NCBI RefSeq assembly: GCF_014650775.1
Contig: NZ_BMVP01000003.1
Location: 124,001 to 188,000, forward strand
From: Streptomyces cirratus
Lineage (GTDB): Bacteria; Actinomycetota; Actinomycetes; Streptomycetales; Streptomycetaceae
Direction of reading: 5' to 3'
Length of the DNA: 64,000 nucleotides
Part shown: positions 54,648 to 63,324 of the stretch, piece after piece
Position numbering within the stretch: the stretch's first letter is position 1
Layout: the number at the start of each line of letters is the position of its first letter
Notes under the pieces: model-generated
The model's input: only the letters and a program-made list of their open reading frames with translations
Databases searched by the model: none
Told to the model about the DNA's origin: nothing
Program-made: the position numbers and the translations under genes

Positions 54648-54666
54648 AGCTTGAATGATTCGAGCT
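54648..54666. promoter_or_regulatory. Candidate MarR operator
   Basis: 19-base palindrome AGCTTGAA-TGA-TTCGAGCT (7 of 8 pairs), in an AT-rich stretch between the MarR gene and its divergent neighbour; size and position are typical of MarR sites. Confidence 0.55.
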
Positions 54667-54738
54667 TGATGTTTATGGTGGGCTCGTCGCCGGGGCCAGC
54701 CCGGCGTCGACCTGATGACCGATCACAGGAGCGTCTCC

Positions 54739-55623
54739 ATGGGTGACTTGACGGTGGACCACGACGAACGACTGCGCCGGCCGGCAGGTGTCCGCTCGAT
54801 ACGGCTGGGCGACACGAAGGTCTCGTACGTGCCGGACGGCGAGGCGCGTTTCCGGCCCCGGGCACTGCTCCAGGACACCACCGACGAGGTGTGGGCCGCA
54901 CACCCGCAGTACGCGGACGCCACCGGCCACCTCGTGGGGAGCATCGGCGCCCTGCTGGTGGAGCACGGCGACCGCGCGCTGCTGATCGACTCCGGCATCG
55001 GCCCGCAGACGTTCGAGGCCCCGGACGGTCCCCTTGCCGTGATCCGGGGAGGCGCGCTCCCGCAGGGCCTGGCAAAACTCGGCCGCCGCCCCGAGGACAT
55101 CGAAGCCGTGGCTTTCACCCACCTCCACCCGGACCACATCGGCTGGGCCTGCCTCCCCTCCCCCGGCACCGACCGGCTGGTGTTCGCGCACGCCGAGCAC
55201 CTGATCTCGGAGCCGGAGTGGGAGCGGCGCGACGTCCTGGAGGCCCAGGGCATGACCGAGCAGGTCGCCACCCTCGCCCGGCGCGTCCGTACGGTCAAGG
55301 ACGGGGAGGAGGTCTTCCCCGGCGTACGTGTCCGGATCGTCCCGGGCCACACCCACGGGCACGCCGAGTACGTGATCACCGGGGGCGGGCGGCGTCTGAT
55401 CGCCTTCGGTGACGCCGCGCACTCACCGGCCCAGATCGACCACCCCGAATGGTCGGCGGCCTTCGACCACGACCGCGCCCGGACCGCCGACCACCGCCGC
55501 CGGCTCGTCGCCGAGTTGGCGGAGCCCGGCACGATCGGCTTCGGCGTCCACTTCGCCGACGTGGTCTTCGGACACGTCCGACAGGACGGCGACGGCCCGG
55601 CTTGGCGCGCCGTGGACGCCTGA
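54739..55623 (+). CDS. MBL-fold metallo-hydrolase
   Basis: A 294-residue metallo-beta-lactamase-fold enzyme. The metal motif THLHPDHIG (HxHxDH) is present, plus PGHTHGHAEYV, GDAAHSP and a late GFGVHFADVV supplying His. It resembles lactonase-like or general MBL hydrolases. ATG at 54739 has AGGAG 7 bases upstream; the earlier start at 54715 has none. Controlled probably by the divergent MarR protein. Substrate unknown. Confidence 0.87.
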   Translation: MGDLTVDHDERLRRPAGVRSIRLGDTKVSYVPDGEARFRPRALLQDTTDEVWAAHPQYADATGHLVGSIGALLVEHGDRALLIDSGIGPQTFEAPDGPLAVIRGGALPQGLAKLGRRPEDIEAVAFTHLHPDHIGWACLPSPGTDRLVFAHAEHLISEPEWERRDVLEAQGMTEQVATLARRVRTVKDGEEVFPGVRVRIVPGHTHGHAEYVITGGGRRLIAFGDAAHSPAQIDHPEWSAAFDHDRARTADHRRRLVAELAEPGTIGFGVHFADVVFGHVRQDGDGPAWRAVDA

Positions 55624-55629
55624 CGCGCG

Positions 55630-56037
55630 GTGCACGAGCGGCGCTCACGACAGGGGCGTCACATCCGGCGCGGCTTCCCGGTCCTCGCTACGGAAGCGAG
55701 AGAAGGGTTCGGCTCGGGTGTCTTCTACGGCAGGCTGCACCCCCGGCTGACCGCCCTCGTCGGGGCACTTCCCCCGGGGCGCGGCCGCAGGGCGTTCGTG
55801 TTCGCCACCAGCGGGCTCCCGGAGATCCCGCCGGCGCCGTACACCCGACCCGTGGTCCGGCTCCTCGAAGGCAAGGGGTTCACCGTGGACGGGAGCTTCT
55901 CGTGCCGGGCGTTCGACACCTGGGCGCCGTTCAAGCTGCTCGGCGGGCTCAACAAGCAGCGCCCGAACGCCGGTGACCTGTCCGCCGCGCGGGAGTTCGC
56001 CGAGCGGCAGCGGGACGGAAGGGGACCACTGGCCTGA
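55630..56037 (+). pseudogene. N-terminally truncated flavodoxin-family gene
   Basis: From about 55700 the frame reads FGSGVFYGRLHPRLTALVGA, then RAFVFATSGLPEIPPAPYTR and SFSCRAFDTWAPFKLLGGLN. This matches the middle and end of actinobacterial flavodoxin-like proteins. The N-terminal strand and FMN-phosphate loop (T/S-x-T-G-x-T) are missing; upstream residues are Arg-rich filler. It lies 6 bases after the MBL gene. Probably non-functional. Confidence 0.6.
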
Positions 56038-56340
56038 CGACGGGGCGGCGGCCGGGGACGCAGGGCCGCCACCGGCGGCACGGACCGCAGGGTCCCGCGC
56101 CCCGTGGCCCGGGGCATCACCCAGGGAGCGACCGTCACCGCCGTCGTCCTCGGCCGCGCGCTCACACCCCTGCTCCGCACGCGGCCCGCACGCGGCCTGA
56201 CCCGGCCGGGGCGCCGAGGCACGGCCGGAGCGCCGAGGCACGGGCTGGCCGCCGAGGCACGCTCGGGGCGCCTCCTTCGGGCGGCAGGCGTAACCGCTCG
56301 TTACCGGGGCAGGCGCCGGGCGAGGTACCAGGAGGACGCC

Positions 56341-56652
56341 ATGGGAGACGGCGTAGCGCATGCCGGAGGTCCCGGGACACCACCCGGGTCGCCTTCCACC
56401 ACGGTCACACCCGATCACGTCCGGGCCCTGCTGGAGCACGCGGCGGGTGAAGAGCGGGTCCTGATCGTCATCCAGGGCCGGGTGGAGGTCGTGGCGGCCG
56501 CCCGGCTGCGGGACCCCGCATATGAAGGCGCCCTCGAAGTCGCCTCGACGCAGGACCTGGACGCGATGTCCGCCCTCAGCCCGCCGCAGAAGGCCGATCC
56601 CGAAATACTCGCCTCGGTACTCCAGGCCGCGATATCGCGGCTCGGCGCCTGA
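56341..56652 (+). CDS. Small protein of unknown function
   Basis: A 103-residue acidic protein with GGAGG 6 bases before the ATG. The core VTPDHVRALLEHAAGEERVL, VIQGRVEVVAAARLRDPAYE, then AALEVASTQDL-like and DPEILASVLQAAISRLGA looks like a compact alpha/beta protein. No family recognised. Convergent with the STAS gene. About 300 bases upstream hold no gene. Confidence 0.65.
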   Translation: MGDGVAHAGGPGTPPGSPSTTVTPDHVRALLEHAAGEERVLIVIQGRVEVVAAARLRDPAYEGALEVASTQDLDAMSALSPPQKADPEILASVLQAAISRLGA

Positions 56653-56662
56653 CGGGCCCGGG

Positions 56663-57133
56663 CTACCAGATCATCCGGTTTCCCCGCCCCACTTCCCACT
56701 CGGGACCGGCGAACGGCTCGGGAGGCCTCGGCGCCCCCAGGTACCGGGCGACGGCTACCCGGGCGTCCAGTGGGCCGCGCACCTCCGTGCCAGGGGCCAC
56801 CGCCGGCACCGCAGCCCCGTCGGACGGCGCGGCCGGCTCACAGGCTCCGACGCCGCAGGCGGCCAGCAGGCGCAGCGGCTGGCGGTGCCATCCCGTGGCG
56901 ACCAGCGTGGAGCCGTGCCGGGCGGTCAGCCGCCGCAGGTCGAGCAGGAACCGCAGGCCGGTGAGGTCCATGAAGGTGACGGCGCTCATGTCGAGGATGA
57001 CCGCGCCCTGGTCCGGCAGGCTGTCGAGAACGGCCGCCAGCTCGGCTTCGACAGCGAGGTCGATCTCACCCGCCGGGGTGACGAGCACGGTGTCGCCCGT
57101 ACGCTCGACGGTGATCTCGAAGATGGCTTCCAT
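56663..57133 (-). CDS. STAS-domain protein (anti-sigma factor antagonist-like)
   Basis: A 156-residue protein. STAS pattern: DTVLVTPAGEIDLAVEAELA, AVILDMSAVTFMDLTGLRFL, then TLVATGWHRQPLRLLAACGV. The phosphorylation position is Thr (DLTGL) instead of the usual Ser. A Pro-rich C-terminal tail follows, ending GRGNRMIW. It is a third partner-switching component in the window without a kinase beside it. Confidence 0.82.
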   Translation of the reverse strand: MEAIFEITVERTGDTVLVTPAGEIDLAVEAELAAVLDSLPDQGAVILDMSAVTFMDLTGLRFLLDLRRLTARHGSTLVATGWHRQPLRLLAACGVGACEPAAPSDGAAVPAVAPGTEVRGPLDARVAVARYLGAPRPPEPFAGPEWEVGRGNRMIW

Positions 57134-57363
57134 GGCTGCGGTTCCTCATCGGAGGGTGCTTCACCAGCATCCACCCTGGGCGCCGCGTAGTCACCTTCTC
57201 CGGCCCCGTGCCGCAGCGCGATGGACCACGCTGCCACCACCACGGACGTCACACGGGCACGGGTGCGCCTGCGGCGTCCGAAGGGCCGCCCTGCGCGCCG
57301 TCGCCCGTCCCGGTCCACGGCTCCGGTATCACCGTGGGTGGCGGGAAGTCAGGGAGGCAGCTG

Positions 57364-58347
57364 GTGGACGTGGACGGACATCCGGGACTCGAAGCGGCGA
57401 AGGCGGCGATCCGTGCGCTGCCCCCCAAGTGGACGGCGGCCTCGGAGCGGGCGGCCGGCGGGCTGTGGCGGCTGCCGAGGGCGGCCGACGCGGTGGAGTA
57501 CGCGTTGGCGGAGCCGCAGGAGGGGCTGCGGGAGCGTGGCTGGGTGATGGTGCGCGCCCGGGTGGCCGAGGAGATCGGCTCGGGGCGGGACTGGACGCGG
57601 GAGGCCGCGGTATGGCTCGCGCGGGCGGGAGCGACGTGGCGCGAGTCCGCCCGGGTGACGGGCGACCTGGCGTGGCGTGCGCGGGCCGAGGGGTTCAGCG
57701 CCCTGCTGTTCCTGGACGAGGCGTACGTGGCCTCGCTGGACCCGGACACCGCACGGGGGCGGGCTCTGTGGCACTGCTTCCTGACGACGCTGCGGTACGA
57801 CTTCCGCTGCGTGGCCATCGAGGAGTTCTTCGACGCCCTGCCGGCCGGCCGAGACCATGCGGACCCGTACACCGACGCGCTGCGCGCCTTCGCCCTGCTC
57901 GGGCGCTCGCGGACGGAGGGGCTGGCGCTGATGGAAGCGGTGGTGGCCCGGGCGGGCGACGAGGACAAGGTGGTCCACGCGTTGCTGCACGGGCTGTGGC
58001 TCGGGGAGAACCTTCCCCGTCAGGCGTCGCTGATGCTGGACCTGCTGGAGAACGCCTCCTTCGCGGAGGGCCTGCTGGGGCCGGAGGCCCTGTTCCGCAA
58101 GGCCGGCGCGCTGCGCAGGCTGCGGCAGTACGAGCCCGCTCTGGCAGCTGTGCAAGGTGCGATCGACTGCCTCGATCCCGGCGAGGTCGTCGTGCACGCC
58201 GACTGCGTCCGCGAGCGGTCCCTGATCCTGGCCGAGCGCAGCCTGCACGCCGCCGCGGGCGCCGGCGCCGCTGCCGCCGCCTCCGCCTCCGCCACCGGCC
58301 AGGGCGCGCCCGTTGACGAGGGCGGGGAGGGCCGCCGGCGGGGGTAG
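57364..58347 (+). CDS. Large helical protein of unknown function, TPR-like
   Basis: A 327-residue protein composed of regularly spaced amphipathic helices (LEAAKAAIRALPPKWTAASE, ALMEAVVARAGDEDKVVHAL, LFRKAGALRRLRQYEPALAA), suggesting TPR-like repeats. The C-terminus is an Ala-rich, then Gly/Glu/Arg low-complexity tail. GTG at 57364 has GGGAGG 6 bases upstream; longer frames are Arg/Pro-rich. No family recognised. A strong terminator follows. Confidence 0.68.
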   Translation: MDVDGHPGLEAAKAAIRALPPKWTAASERAAGGLWRLPRAADAVEYALAEPQEGLRERGWVMVRARVAEEIGSGRDWTREAAVWLARAGATWRESARVTGDLAWRARAEGFSALLFLDEAYVASLDPDTARGRALWHCFLTTLRYDFRCVAIEEFFDALPAGRDHADPYTDALRAFALLGRSRTEGLALMEAVVARAGDEDKVVHALLHGLWLGENLPRQASLMLDLLENASFAEGLLGPEALFRKAGALRRLRQYEPALAAVQGAIDCLDPGEVVVHADCVRERSLILAERSLHAAAGAGAAAAASASATGQGAPVDEGGEGRRRG

Positions 58348-58363
58348 GGGGTCCCCGCATGAC

Positions 58364-58400
58364 GAAACGGCTCCGCCTTCGGGGGAAGGGGAGCCGTTTC
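58364..58400. terminator. Bidirectional hairpin terminator
   Basis: Perfect 11-base arms GAAACGGCTCC / GGAGCCGTTTC (58364-58374 and 58390-58400) with an inner CCTTC/GAAGG stem, followed by T-rich sequence on both sides. Confidence 0.8.
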
Positions 58401-58422
58401 CGTATGAGCTGGGGTGCGTGGT

Positions 58423-58701
58423 TCAGGCGTGGCTGTGGTGGCGCCTGTTACCCGTGACCAGCCGGTAGAGGGCCAGGAGGATGACGGAGCCGACGATGGC
58501 GGCGATCCAGGTGGACAGGTCGAAGAAGCCGTCGATCGAGTCGACGCCGAAGACGACCTTGCCGAGCCAGCCGCCGAGCAGGCCGCCCGCGATACCGATG
58601 AGCATGGTGATGATGATGCCGCCGGGGTCCCTGCCCGGCATGATCGCCTTGGCGATCATGCCCGCGAGCAGCCCTATGAGAATCCAAGCGAGAATGCCCA
58701 T
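58423..58701 (-). CDS. GlsB/YeaQ/YmgE-family stress membrane protein
   Basis: A 92-residue protein with three transmembrane helices: GILAWILIGLLAGMIAKAIM, GIIITMLIGIAGGLLGGWLG and STWIAAIVGSVILLALYRLV, a pattern typical of the transglycosylase-associated/YeaQ family. The C-terminus is His/Arg-rich. ATG at 58701. Members are often general-stress induced. Confidence 0.9.
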   Translation of the reverse strand: MGILAWILIGLLAGMIAKAIMPGRDPGGIIITMLIGIAGGLLGGWLGKVVFGVDSIDGFFDLSTWIAAIVGSVILLALYRLVTGNRRHHSHA

Positions 58702-58888
58702 GATCCGTCTCCTACCTCGATGAATAAGGCTGTGGTCAACGATCGTCTGCGCCGTGGGCGCACTTTCAAACGTGCCGATCTGTTGATCGTTCCGCCCGAG
58801 TCGGGGCAGTGGAATCCCTGACGGAACCGCGTCGCGGAAGATCCCGATGCCGGGCCGAGCCTTGGACGTTCGAATGAGGGAGGACCCC

Positions 58889-59152
58889 GTGTCCGTGCAG
58901 GACCTGCGTCACCAACTCCGGTCGCTGCGCCGGCAGCTCGACGAGCAGCCCGGCCTCTCGCTGCAGGAGCGTGATGACATACACGCGCTGATCGACAGGA
59001 TCGAAGACCGGCTCCGGACCGGTGACGCCGGCCCCCACGCCGGTCTCACCGGCGGCGTGACACGTGCGGCGGAGCGCTTCGAGGCCGGCCATCCCAAGGT
59101 CGCCGGGACTCTGCGCAGTATCGGTGTGGCGCTGGCCAACATCGGGATCTGA
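58889..59152 (+). CDS. DUF4404-family small protein
   Basis: An 87-residue protein: DLRHQLRSLRRQLDEQPGLS, coiled N-terminal half, then FEAGHPKVAGTLRSIGVALA and NIGI at the end, the hallmark of DUF4404. GTG at 58889 follows GGGAGG with 5-base spacing. Function unknown; found across bacteria near stress genes. Confidence 0.82.
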   Translation: MSVQDLRHQLRSLRRQLDEQPGLSLQERDDIHALIDRIEDRLRTGDAGPHAGLTGGVTRAAERFEAGHPKVAGTLRSIGVALANIGI

Positions 59153-59175
59153 CGGCCGAACGCGCCGCCCGCGGT

Positions 59176-59739
59176 TCACTCGGCCGACGTCGACCAGGGC
59201 GCGGTCCGCAGCTCGTAGGCGCTGCGCCGCTGCCGCAGCCGTGGGGGCTCGTCGGCGGCCTTTCCCACGGCGATCATGGAAACGATCGCCCATCCGGGGT
59301 TGGGGCGCAGCTCCTTGGTGAGGGCTTCGAGGTCGAAGGCACGGAACTGATGGGTGGCCAGGCCCATCGCCTCGGCTTGGACGCTGAGGTGGGCGACGGC
59401 CTGCCCGAGGTCGTAGTCGGCGAACTCGGAGTAGAGGACCGGCGAGTCGCCGACGTAGTGGCGGGTCAGCGCGACCACGAGCAGGCCTGCGTCCTTCGCC
59501 CACCGGAAGGAACTGGGTGCGAGGTGCGGCAGTACCCGTGCGTGATCCGGTTCGCCGGGTCTCGCGGAAAGGAAGCCCCAGGGTTGCGAGTTCCCGGCGG
59601 AGGGTGCCCACCGCGCTGCTTCGAGGAGCGTGTGGAGGGCGTCGTCGTCGACGCGGCCGGACGGATCGAAGGCGTAGGGGCTGAAACGGTTGGCCAGCAG
59701 CGGGTGAACCAGGTCGGTCCGCACGGGATCATGGGGCAT
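59176..59739 (-). CDS. Nitroreductase-family FMN oxidoreductase
   Basis: A 187-residue nitroreductase. Motifs: NRFSPYAFD (R-S/R pattern), ARWAPSAGNSQPW, LGQAVAHLSVQAEAMGLATH, and AVGKAADEPPRLRQR. It uses FMN to reduce nitroaromatics or quinones. ATG at 59739. Adjacent to the wrbA remnant, another flavin reductase. Confidence 0.9.
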   Translation of the reverse strand: MPHDPVRTDLVHPLLANRFSPYAFDPSGRVDDDALHTLLEAARWAPSAGNSQPWGFLSARPGEPDHARVLPHLAPSSFRWAKDAGLLVVALTRHYVGDSPVLYSEFADYDLGQAVAHLSVQAEAMGLATHQFRAFDLEALTKELRPNPGWAIVSMIAVGKAADEPPRLRQRRSAYELRTAPWSTSAE

Positions 59740-59867
59740 GTCCCGTACAACCGCGCGCTGCGGTGATCCATTTCCGCGGAGCGGAGAAGGGCCTCCCGGC
59801 CGGCGTGTGAACGCGCGGCCGAAAGGACGCGGCCTCGGCGGCTTCCCTGCCCCAGCCGACTCGGGCG

Positions 59868-60090
59868 GCGCGGCCGGCCTGGAGGAAGGCCGCGGTTTCA
59901 GCGACGCGGCGGGGCCTGGTGGCGGGCGGTCCGCGGGCCACCTCCCCGGGCGGCCCGTCGCCGGCGACGTGCGAAGCGCCGTAGGGGTTGCCCGCCTGGA
60001 ACTGGATCGGGTCGGTGTAGCCGGGCGGCACGATGATGCCGCCCCAGTGGTGGGAGGTGTTCGTCCGCGCCAGGAGGGTGGATTGCGCTA
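59868..60090 (-). pseudogene. C-terminal remnant of wrbA-type NAD(P)H:quinone oxidoreductase
   Basis: The minus strand reads NTSHHWGGIIVPPGYTDPIQ and FQAGNPYGASHVAGDGPPGE, then TRPRRVAETAAFLQ. This is the well-conserved end of WrbA (HWGGIIVPPGYTDP is diagnostic). The N-terminal flavodoxin part is gone, replaced by the MerR gene whose 3' end abuts it. No start codon or ribosome-binding site. Confidence 0.7.
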
Positions 60091-60759
60091 CCGGGGAGGT
60101 GTGGAATCGGCGTCCGCGCCCGCGACCCGGCGCCGGACCTGGTTCTCCTGGGCGAGACGCCGTAGCAGCTCGAACACGGGGGCGCAGATCGCGAAGACGA
60201 TGACCGCCCGCTCGGCCAAGGCCACCGGGTCCTCGACACCGACCGCCCGCTCCAGGTCCAGCCGGGCCACCGACTCGGCCAGCGCCGCGTAGGCGGCGAG
60301 CTCGCCCGGGCCGTACCGGGCGTCCAGTCGCCGCAGCTCTTTCAGCGCCGCCGTGAGACCCAGGACGTGCGGCGACGTGTCGGGCGCCTGCCACTCCAGG
60401 GTGGCGAGCAGCTCCGCCACCTCGGCCGCGGCGCTCTCGTCGGCCTCGGCTTCCTCCTCGGGGCCCGCGGCGCCCTGGGCCGCCACCGGCACCGGCAGGG
60501 CGTAGCTGATCGCCCCGAGGGCGCCCTCGGAGCTGTCGGCCTGGTCGACGGCACCGAGCACGTCACGGGTGGCGGCGATGGACAGGCCGCCGAGCGTGGT
60601 CAGCGCCTTGATGAGCCGCAGCCGCTGCACGTGCTCGTCCCCGTACTCGGCCAGCGTCGCGGCGGTCGCCCGGCCTGCGGGCAACAGCCCCTGCCGCAGG
60701 AAGTACTTGATGCTGGCGACCGGCACTCCGGTGCGCCGGCTGAGCTCAGAGATCTTCAT
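60088..60759 (-). CDS. MerR-family regulator
   Basis: A 223-residue regulator starting KISELSRRTGVPVASIKYFL, RQGLLPAGRATAATLAEYGD, with an Ala/Glu-rich linker and a helical C-terminal effector domain. ATG at 60759 is preceded by GGGAAG. It diverges from the YhgE/Pip-type membrane gene and very probably controls it through the GATACT/AGTATC half-sites at 60821-60862. Confidence 0.9.
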   Translation of the reverse strand: MKISELSRRTGVPVASIKYFLRQGLLPAGRATAATLAEYGDEHVQRLRLIKALTTLGGLSIAATRDVLGAVDQADSSEGALGAISYALPVPVAAQGAAGPEEEAEADESAAAEVAELLATLEWQAPDTSPHVLGLTAALKELRRLDARYGPGELAAYAALAESVARLDLERAVGVEDPVALAERAVIVFAICAPVFELLRRLAQENQVRRRVAGADADSTPPR

Positions 60760-60820
60760 GCGGCTTCCCTGCTGGTCATGCGGTCCGGTAGCGGTGAGCG
60801 GCGATTGGACACCACTACAA

Positions 60821-60862
60821 GATACTGCCAGTATCCAGTAACTGGATACTTCAAGTATCCAG
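60821..60862. promoter_or_regulatory. Four-half-site palindromic operator
   Basis: GATACT-gcc-AGTATC at 60821-60835, AGTATCCAG-taa-CTGGATACT at 60830-60850, and CTGGATACTT-c-AAGTATCCAG at 60842-60862, all perfect and nested. A TTGGAC at 60805-60810 lies 19 bases before AGTATC, the spacing liked by MerR-controlled promoters. Confidence 0.65.
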
Positions 60863-60897
60863 CCGCACGCACCGCACCGCCTCGCACCGGAGAATCG

Positions 60898-62205
60898 ATG
60901 CCTCACCCCACTCCCCCCTCCGTGCTCCGCCGCCCACAGCTGTGGATCGGAACGGGACTGATCGCCGCAGTGGTCTCGATGTTGTTCGCCCTGCTCTACG
61001 TGGGCGGCAACGTCAACCCCAGGGGCAACCTGCGGGACCTGCCCGTCGCCCTCGTCAACACCGACGGCGGCGCCGACGTCAACGGCCGCCGCGTCAACAT
61101 GGGCCAGCAGATCGTCTCGGGGATCCAGAAGGCCGCCGAGGGCGACAAGAGCATCGACTGGCAGGTCGTCAGCCGCGCGGAGGCCGACAAGCGGCTGGGC
61201 CGGGGCAAGGTCTTCGGCGCCCTCGTCATACCCAAGGACTTCTCCGTCACGGTGACCGCGCTCGGCGCGCCGCAGCCCGCCACCCAGGACAAGGCCGTCC
61301 CGCCGACCCTGACCGTCCTGACGAACCAGGCCGCCGGCAGCATCGGCTCCTCCATGTCGTCCCAGGCCGCCCAGAAGGCCGCCCACGCCGCCTCAGCCCA
61401 GCTCGGCCAGGAACTCCTCAAGCAGGCCGCGGCCCAGAAGGCCCAGCTCCCGACGGCAGCGCAGCTCAAACTGGCCGACCCGGTGACCGTGAACGTGGCC
61501 GACGGCCACCCCCTCGGCTCCCGCAGCGCCATGGGCCTGAGCGCCTTCTACTACGCGCTGGTCCTGGTCGTCTGCGGCATGCTCGGCGCCAACGTCGTCA
61601 ACTCCCAGGTCGACACCGCACTCGGCTACCTGCACACCGACTTCGGCCCGTTCCGCAAGCGCGAACCCGTCCAGCACACCAGCCGTGTCCGCACCCTGGC
61701 CATCGGCATGGCGCTCATGCTCGGGCTGTCACTGGTCATGGGTACGCTGGTCGAGGTCGCCACGGTCGGCATCCTCGACATGGACGCGTCCCACCTCGGC
61801 CTGCTGTGGCTCTACTCGGTAGCCACCATCGCGGTCGTCGGCGTCGGCAGCCTGGCCCTGTTCGCGGCCTTCGGGACCCCCGGCATGCTGCTGGCCACCA
61901 TCGTGTTCGTCGCGATGGCCGTCCCCTCCTCCGGCGCCACCGTGCCCGTCCAGGCGCTGCCCGGGTTCTTCCGCGCCCTCGCCGAGTTCGAGCCGCTGCG
62001 CCAGATCACCGAAGGGCTGCGCTCCCTGCTCTACTACGGAGCCCAGGCCGAGGCCGGTCTCACCCGGGCGTGGGCCTCGATGGGCGTCGCCCTCGTCGCC
62101 GCCCTGCTCTTCGGCTTCGCCGTCACCCGCCTCTACGACCGCAGGGGGCTGCACCGCATCCCCCACCCCGACGCCGACACGGGGGTCGCGGTCCAGACCT
62201 CCTGA
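60898..62205 (+). CDS. YhgE/Pip-type ABC-2-like membrane protein
   Basis: A 435-residue membrane protein. One N-terminal helix (LWIGTGLIAAVVSMLFALLY), a large external domain with the family motif DLPVALVNTDGGADVNGRRV, Gln/Ala-rich helices, then five C-terminal helices as in ABC-2 permeases. Matches YhgE/Pip/DUF3533 proteins, linked to export or phage-infection phenotypes. ATG at 60898 has GGAGA 5 bases upstream. Controlled by the divergent MerR protein. Confidence 0.87.
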   Translation: MPHPTPPSVLRRPQLWIGTGLIAAVVSMLFALLYVGGNVNPRGNLRDLPVALVNTDGGADVNGRRVNMGQQIVSGIQKAAEGDKSIDWQVVSRAEADKRLGRGKVFGALVIPKDFSVTVTALGAPQPATQDKAVPPTLTVLTNQAAGSIGSSMSSQAAQKAAHAASAQLGQELLKQAAAQKAQLPTAAQLKLADPVTVNVADGHPLGSRSAMGLSAFYYALVLVVCGMLGANVVNSQVDTALGYLHTDFGPFRKREPVQHTSRVRTLAIGMALMLGLSLVMGTLVEVATVGILDMDASHLGLLWLYSVATIAVVGVGSLALFAAFGTPGMLLATIVFVAMAVPSSGATVPVQALPGFFRALAEFEPLRQITEGLRSLLYYGAQAEAGLTRAWASMGVALVAALLFGFAVTRLYDRRGLHRIPHPDADTGVAVQTS

Positions 62206-62228
62206 ACGGTCCGGTCGCTTGCGCGGGT

Positions 62229-62260
62229 CGCCGGCCCGGCGTCGCTTCGCCGGGCCGGCG
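62229..62260. terminator. Hairpin terminator
   Basis: Perfect 12-base GC-rich arms (62229-62240, 62249-62260) with an 8-base loop, 23 bases past the YhgE-type gene stop. Confidence 0.7.
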
Positions 62261-62423
62261 GTCCATGCGGCTCGCGCCGGTCACGCGTCGTTGGCAGTCA
62301 TCGTCTTGACGCCCGATCGGTCCCGGGCCGCCGCGGGTGCGGCCGCGCGACGGCCCCGGTGGAACCACGGACCACGCCACAAGCGTCTGTGGCCGGCATG
62401 AACAGAAATCCACTGGGCCGGCC

Positions 62424-62771
62424 ATGAGCACCACTTCGAACGCCACCACCAGCCGCACCGCACGCCTCCTCGCCGGCCTCGGCGCGACGATCGCGGCGCT
62501 CGTGTGGGCACCGCGAGCCGCGTTCAGCATCGACGGCGGGTTCGAGGGCCATGCCCGTGACCTGAGCGTGGTCTTCGTCGATCTTCCGCTCATCGTGCTC
62601 GGCGGCGCCCTGATTCCGCTCGTCACCTGGGCGCTGACCACGCGCTGGACCGGCCGGCCCGGGGGCGCGGTACTCGCAGCCGTGGTCGCGTACGCGCTCG
62701 GCGTCTGGGGACTACTGGAGTGGTGGACGCCCCGACAGCACCCGGACCCCTGTTACGGGCCGGGCATATGA
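62424..62771 (+). CDS. Small membrane protein of unknown function
   Basis: A 115-residue protein with three hydrophobic segments: LLAGLGATIAALVWAP, VVFVDLPLIVLGGALIPLVT and VLAAVVAYALGVWGLLEWW. A Pro/Cys-containing tail follows. ATG at 62424 has a weak ribosome-binding site. No family recognised. Confidence 0.65.
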   Translation: MSTTSNATTSRTARLLAGLGATIAALVWAPRAAFSIDGGFEGHARDLSVVFVDLPLIVLGGALIPLVTWALTTRWTGRPGGAVLAAVVAYALGVWGLLEWWTPRQHPDPCYGPGI

Positions 62772-62831
62772 CCACCGCCCGGTGAGGTCGAAACTGCACG
62801 GGCCCGGATGCGCCAGACAAGGAGGCCGACG

Positions 62832-63248
62832 GTGCAGTTCGCCCAGATCGTCGGCTTCGGGACCGAGCACGAGCAGGAGGTGCGCGGGCTCCTGCGCTCG
62901 CACGAGGGGCAGGCCCGTGCGCGGAGCCGGGAGAACGGCCCCAACAGCCGGATCCCGCTCAAGGACCGTGAGAATCCCCGTCACTTCCCGGCCGTGGTCG
63001 AGTTCGACCCCTCCGAGAAGGCCATGGCCAACAGCAACGCGCCCGGGACCAACGAGCCCGCCGGCCTGTCGGACCGGCTCGTGCCGGCGGGCGGTCAGGA
63101 CTCGCGCGGCGAGCTGCCCTACCGTCCGGCCGCTCTCCTGGCCGAGCGGCTCGGCACGGAACTCCGCCACTTCCCCGGCGGCCACACCGGCCTGACCACG
63201 CACCCCACCCAGTTCGGCGAACTCCCCCAGAAGGCCTTCCGCCCATGA
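62832..63248 (+). CDS. Chimeric ORF: uncharacterised N-terminal domain joined to alpha/beta-hydrolase C-terminus
   Basis: A 138-residue ORF with a strong AAGGAGG before GTG 62832. Residues 1-65 (VQFAQIVGFGTEHEQEVRGL, HFPAVVEFDPSEKAMANSNA) look like one small protein family. From about residue 78 it reads LVPAGGQDSRGELPYRPAAL, LAERLGTELRHFPGGHTGLT, the end of an alpha/beta hydrolase including the catalytic His region (PGGHTG). The hydrolase nucleophile part is absent. An in-frame deletion between two genes is the simplest explanation. Confidence 0.6.
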   Translation: MQFAQIVGFGTEHEQEVRGLLRSHEGQARARSRENGPNSRIPLKDRENPRHFPAVVEFDPSEKAMANSNAPGTNEPAGLSDRLVPAGGQDSRGELPYRPAALLAERLGTELRHFPGGHTGLTTHPTQFGELPQKAFRP

Positions 63249-63324
63249 CCCCGGGGCGACGCGGACGCAGGCCGCGCGAGCGGCTGATGACCCGGGGAGC
63301 CGGTGAACCGTGCCGGTCTGGGCG

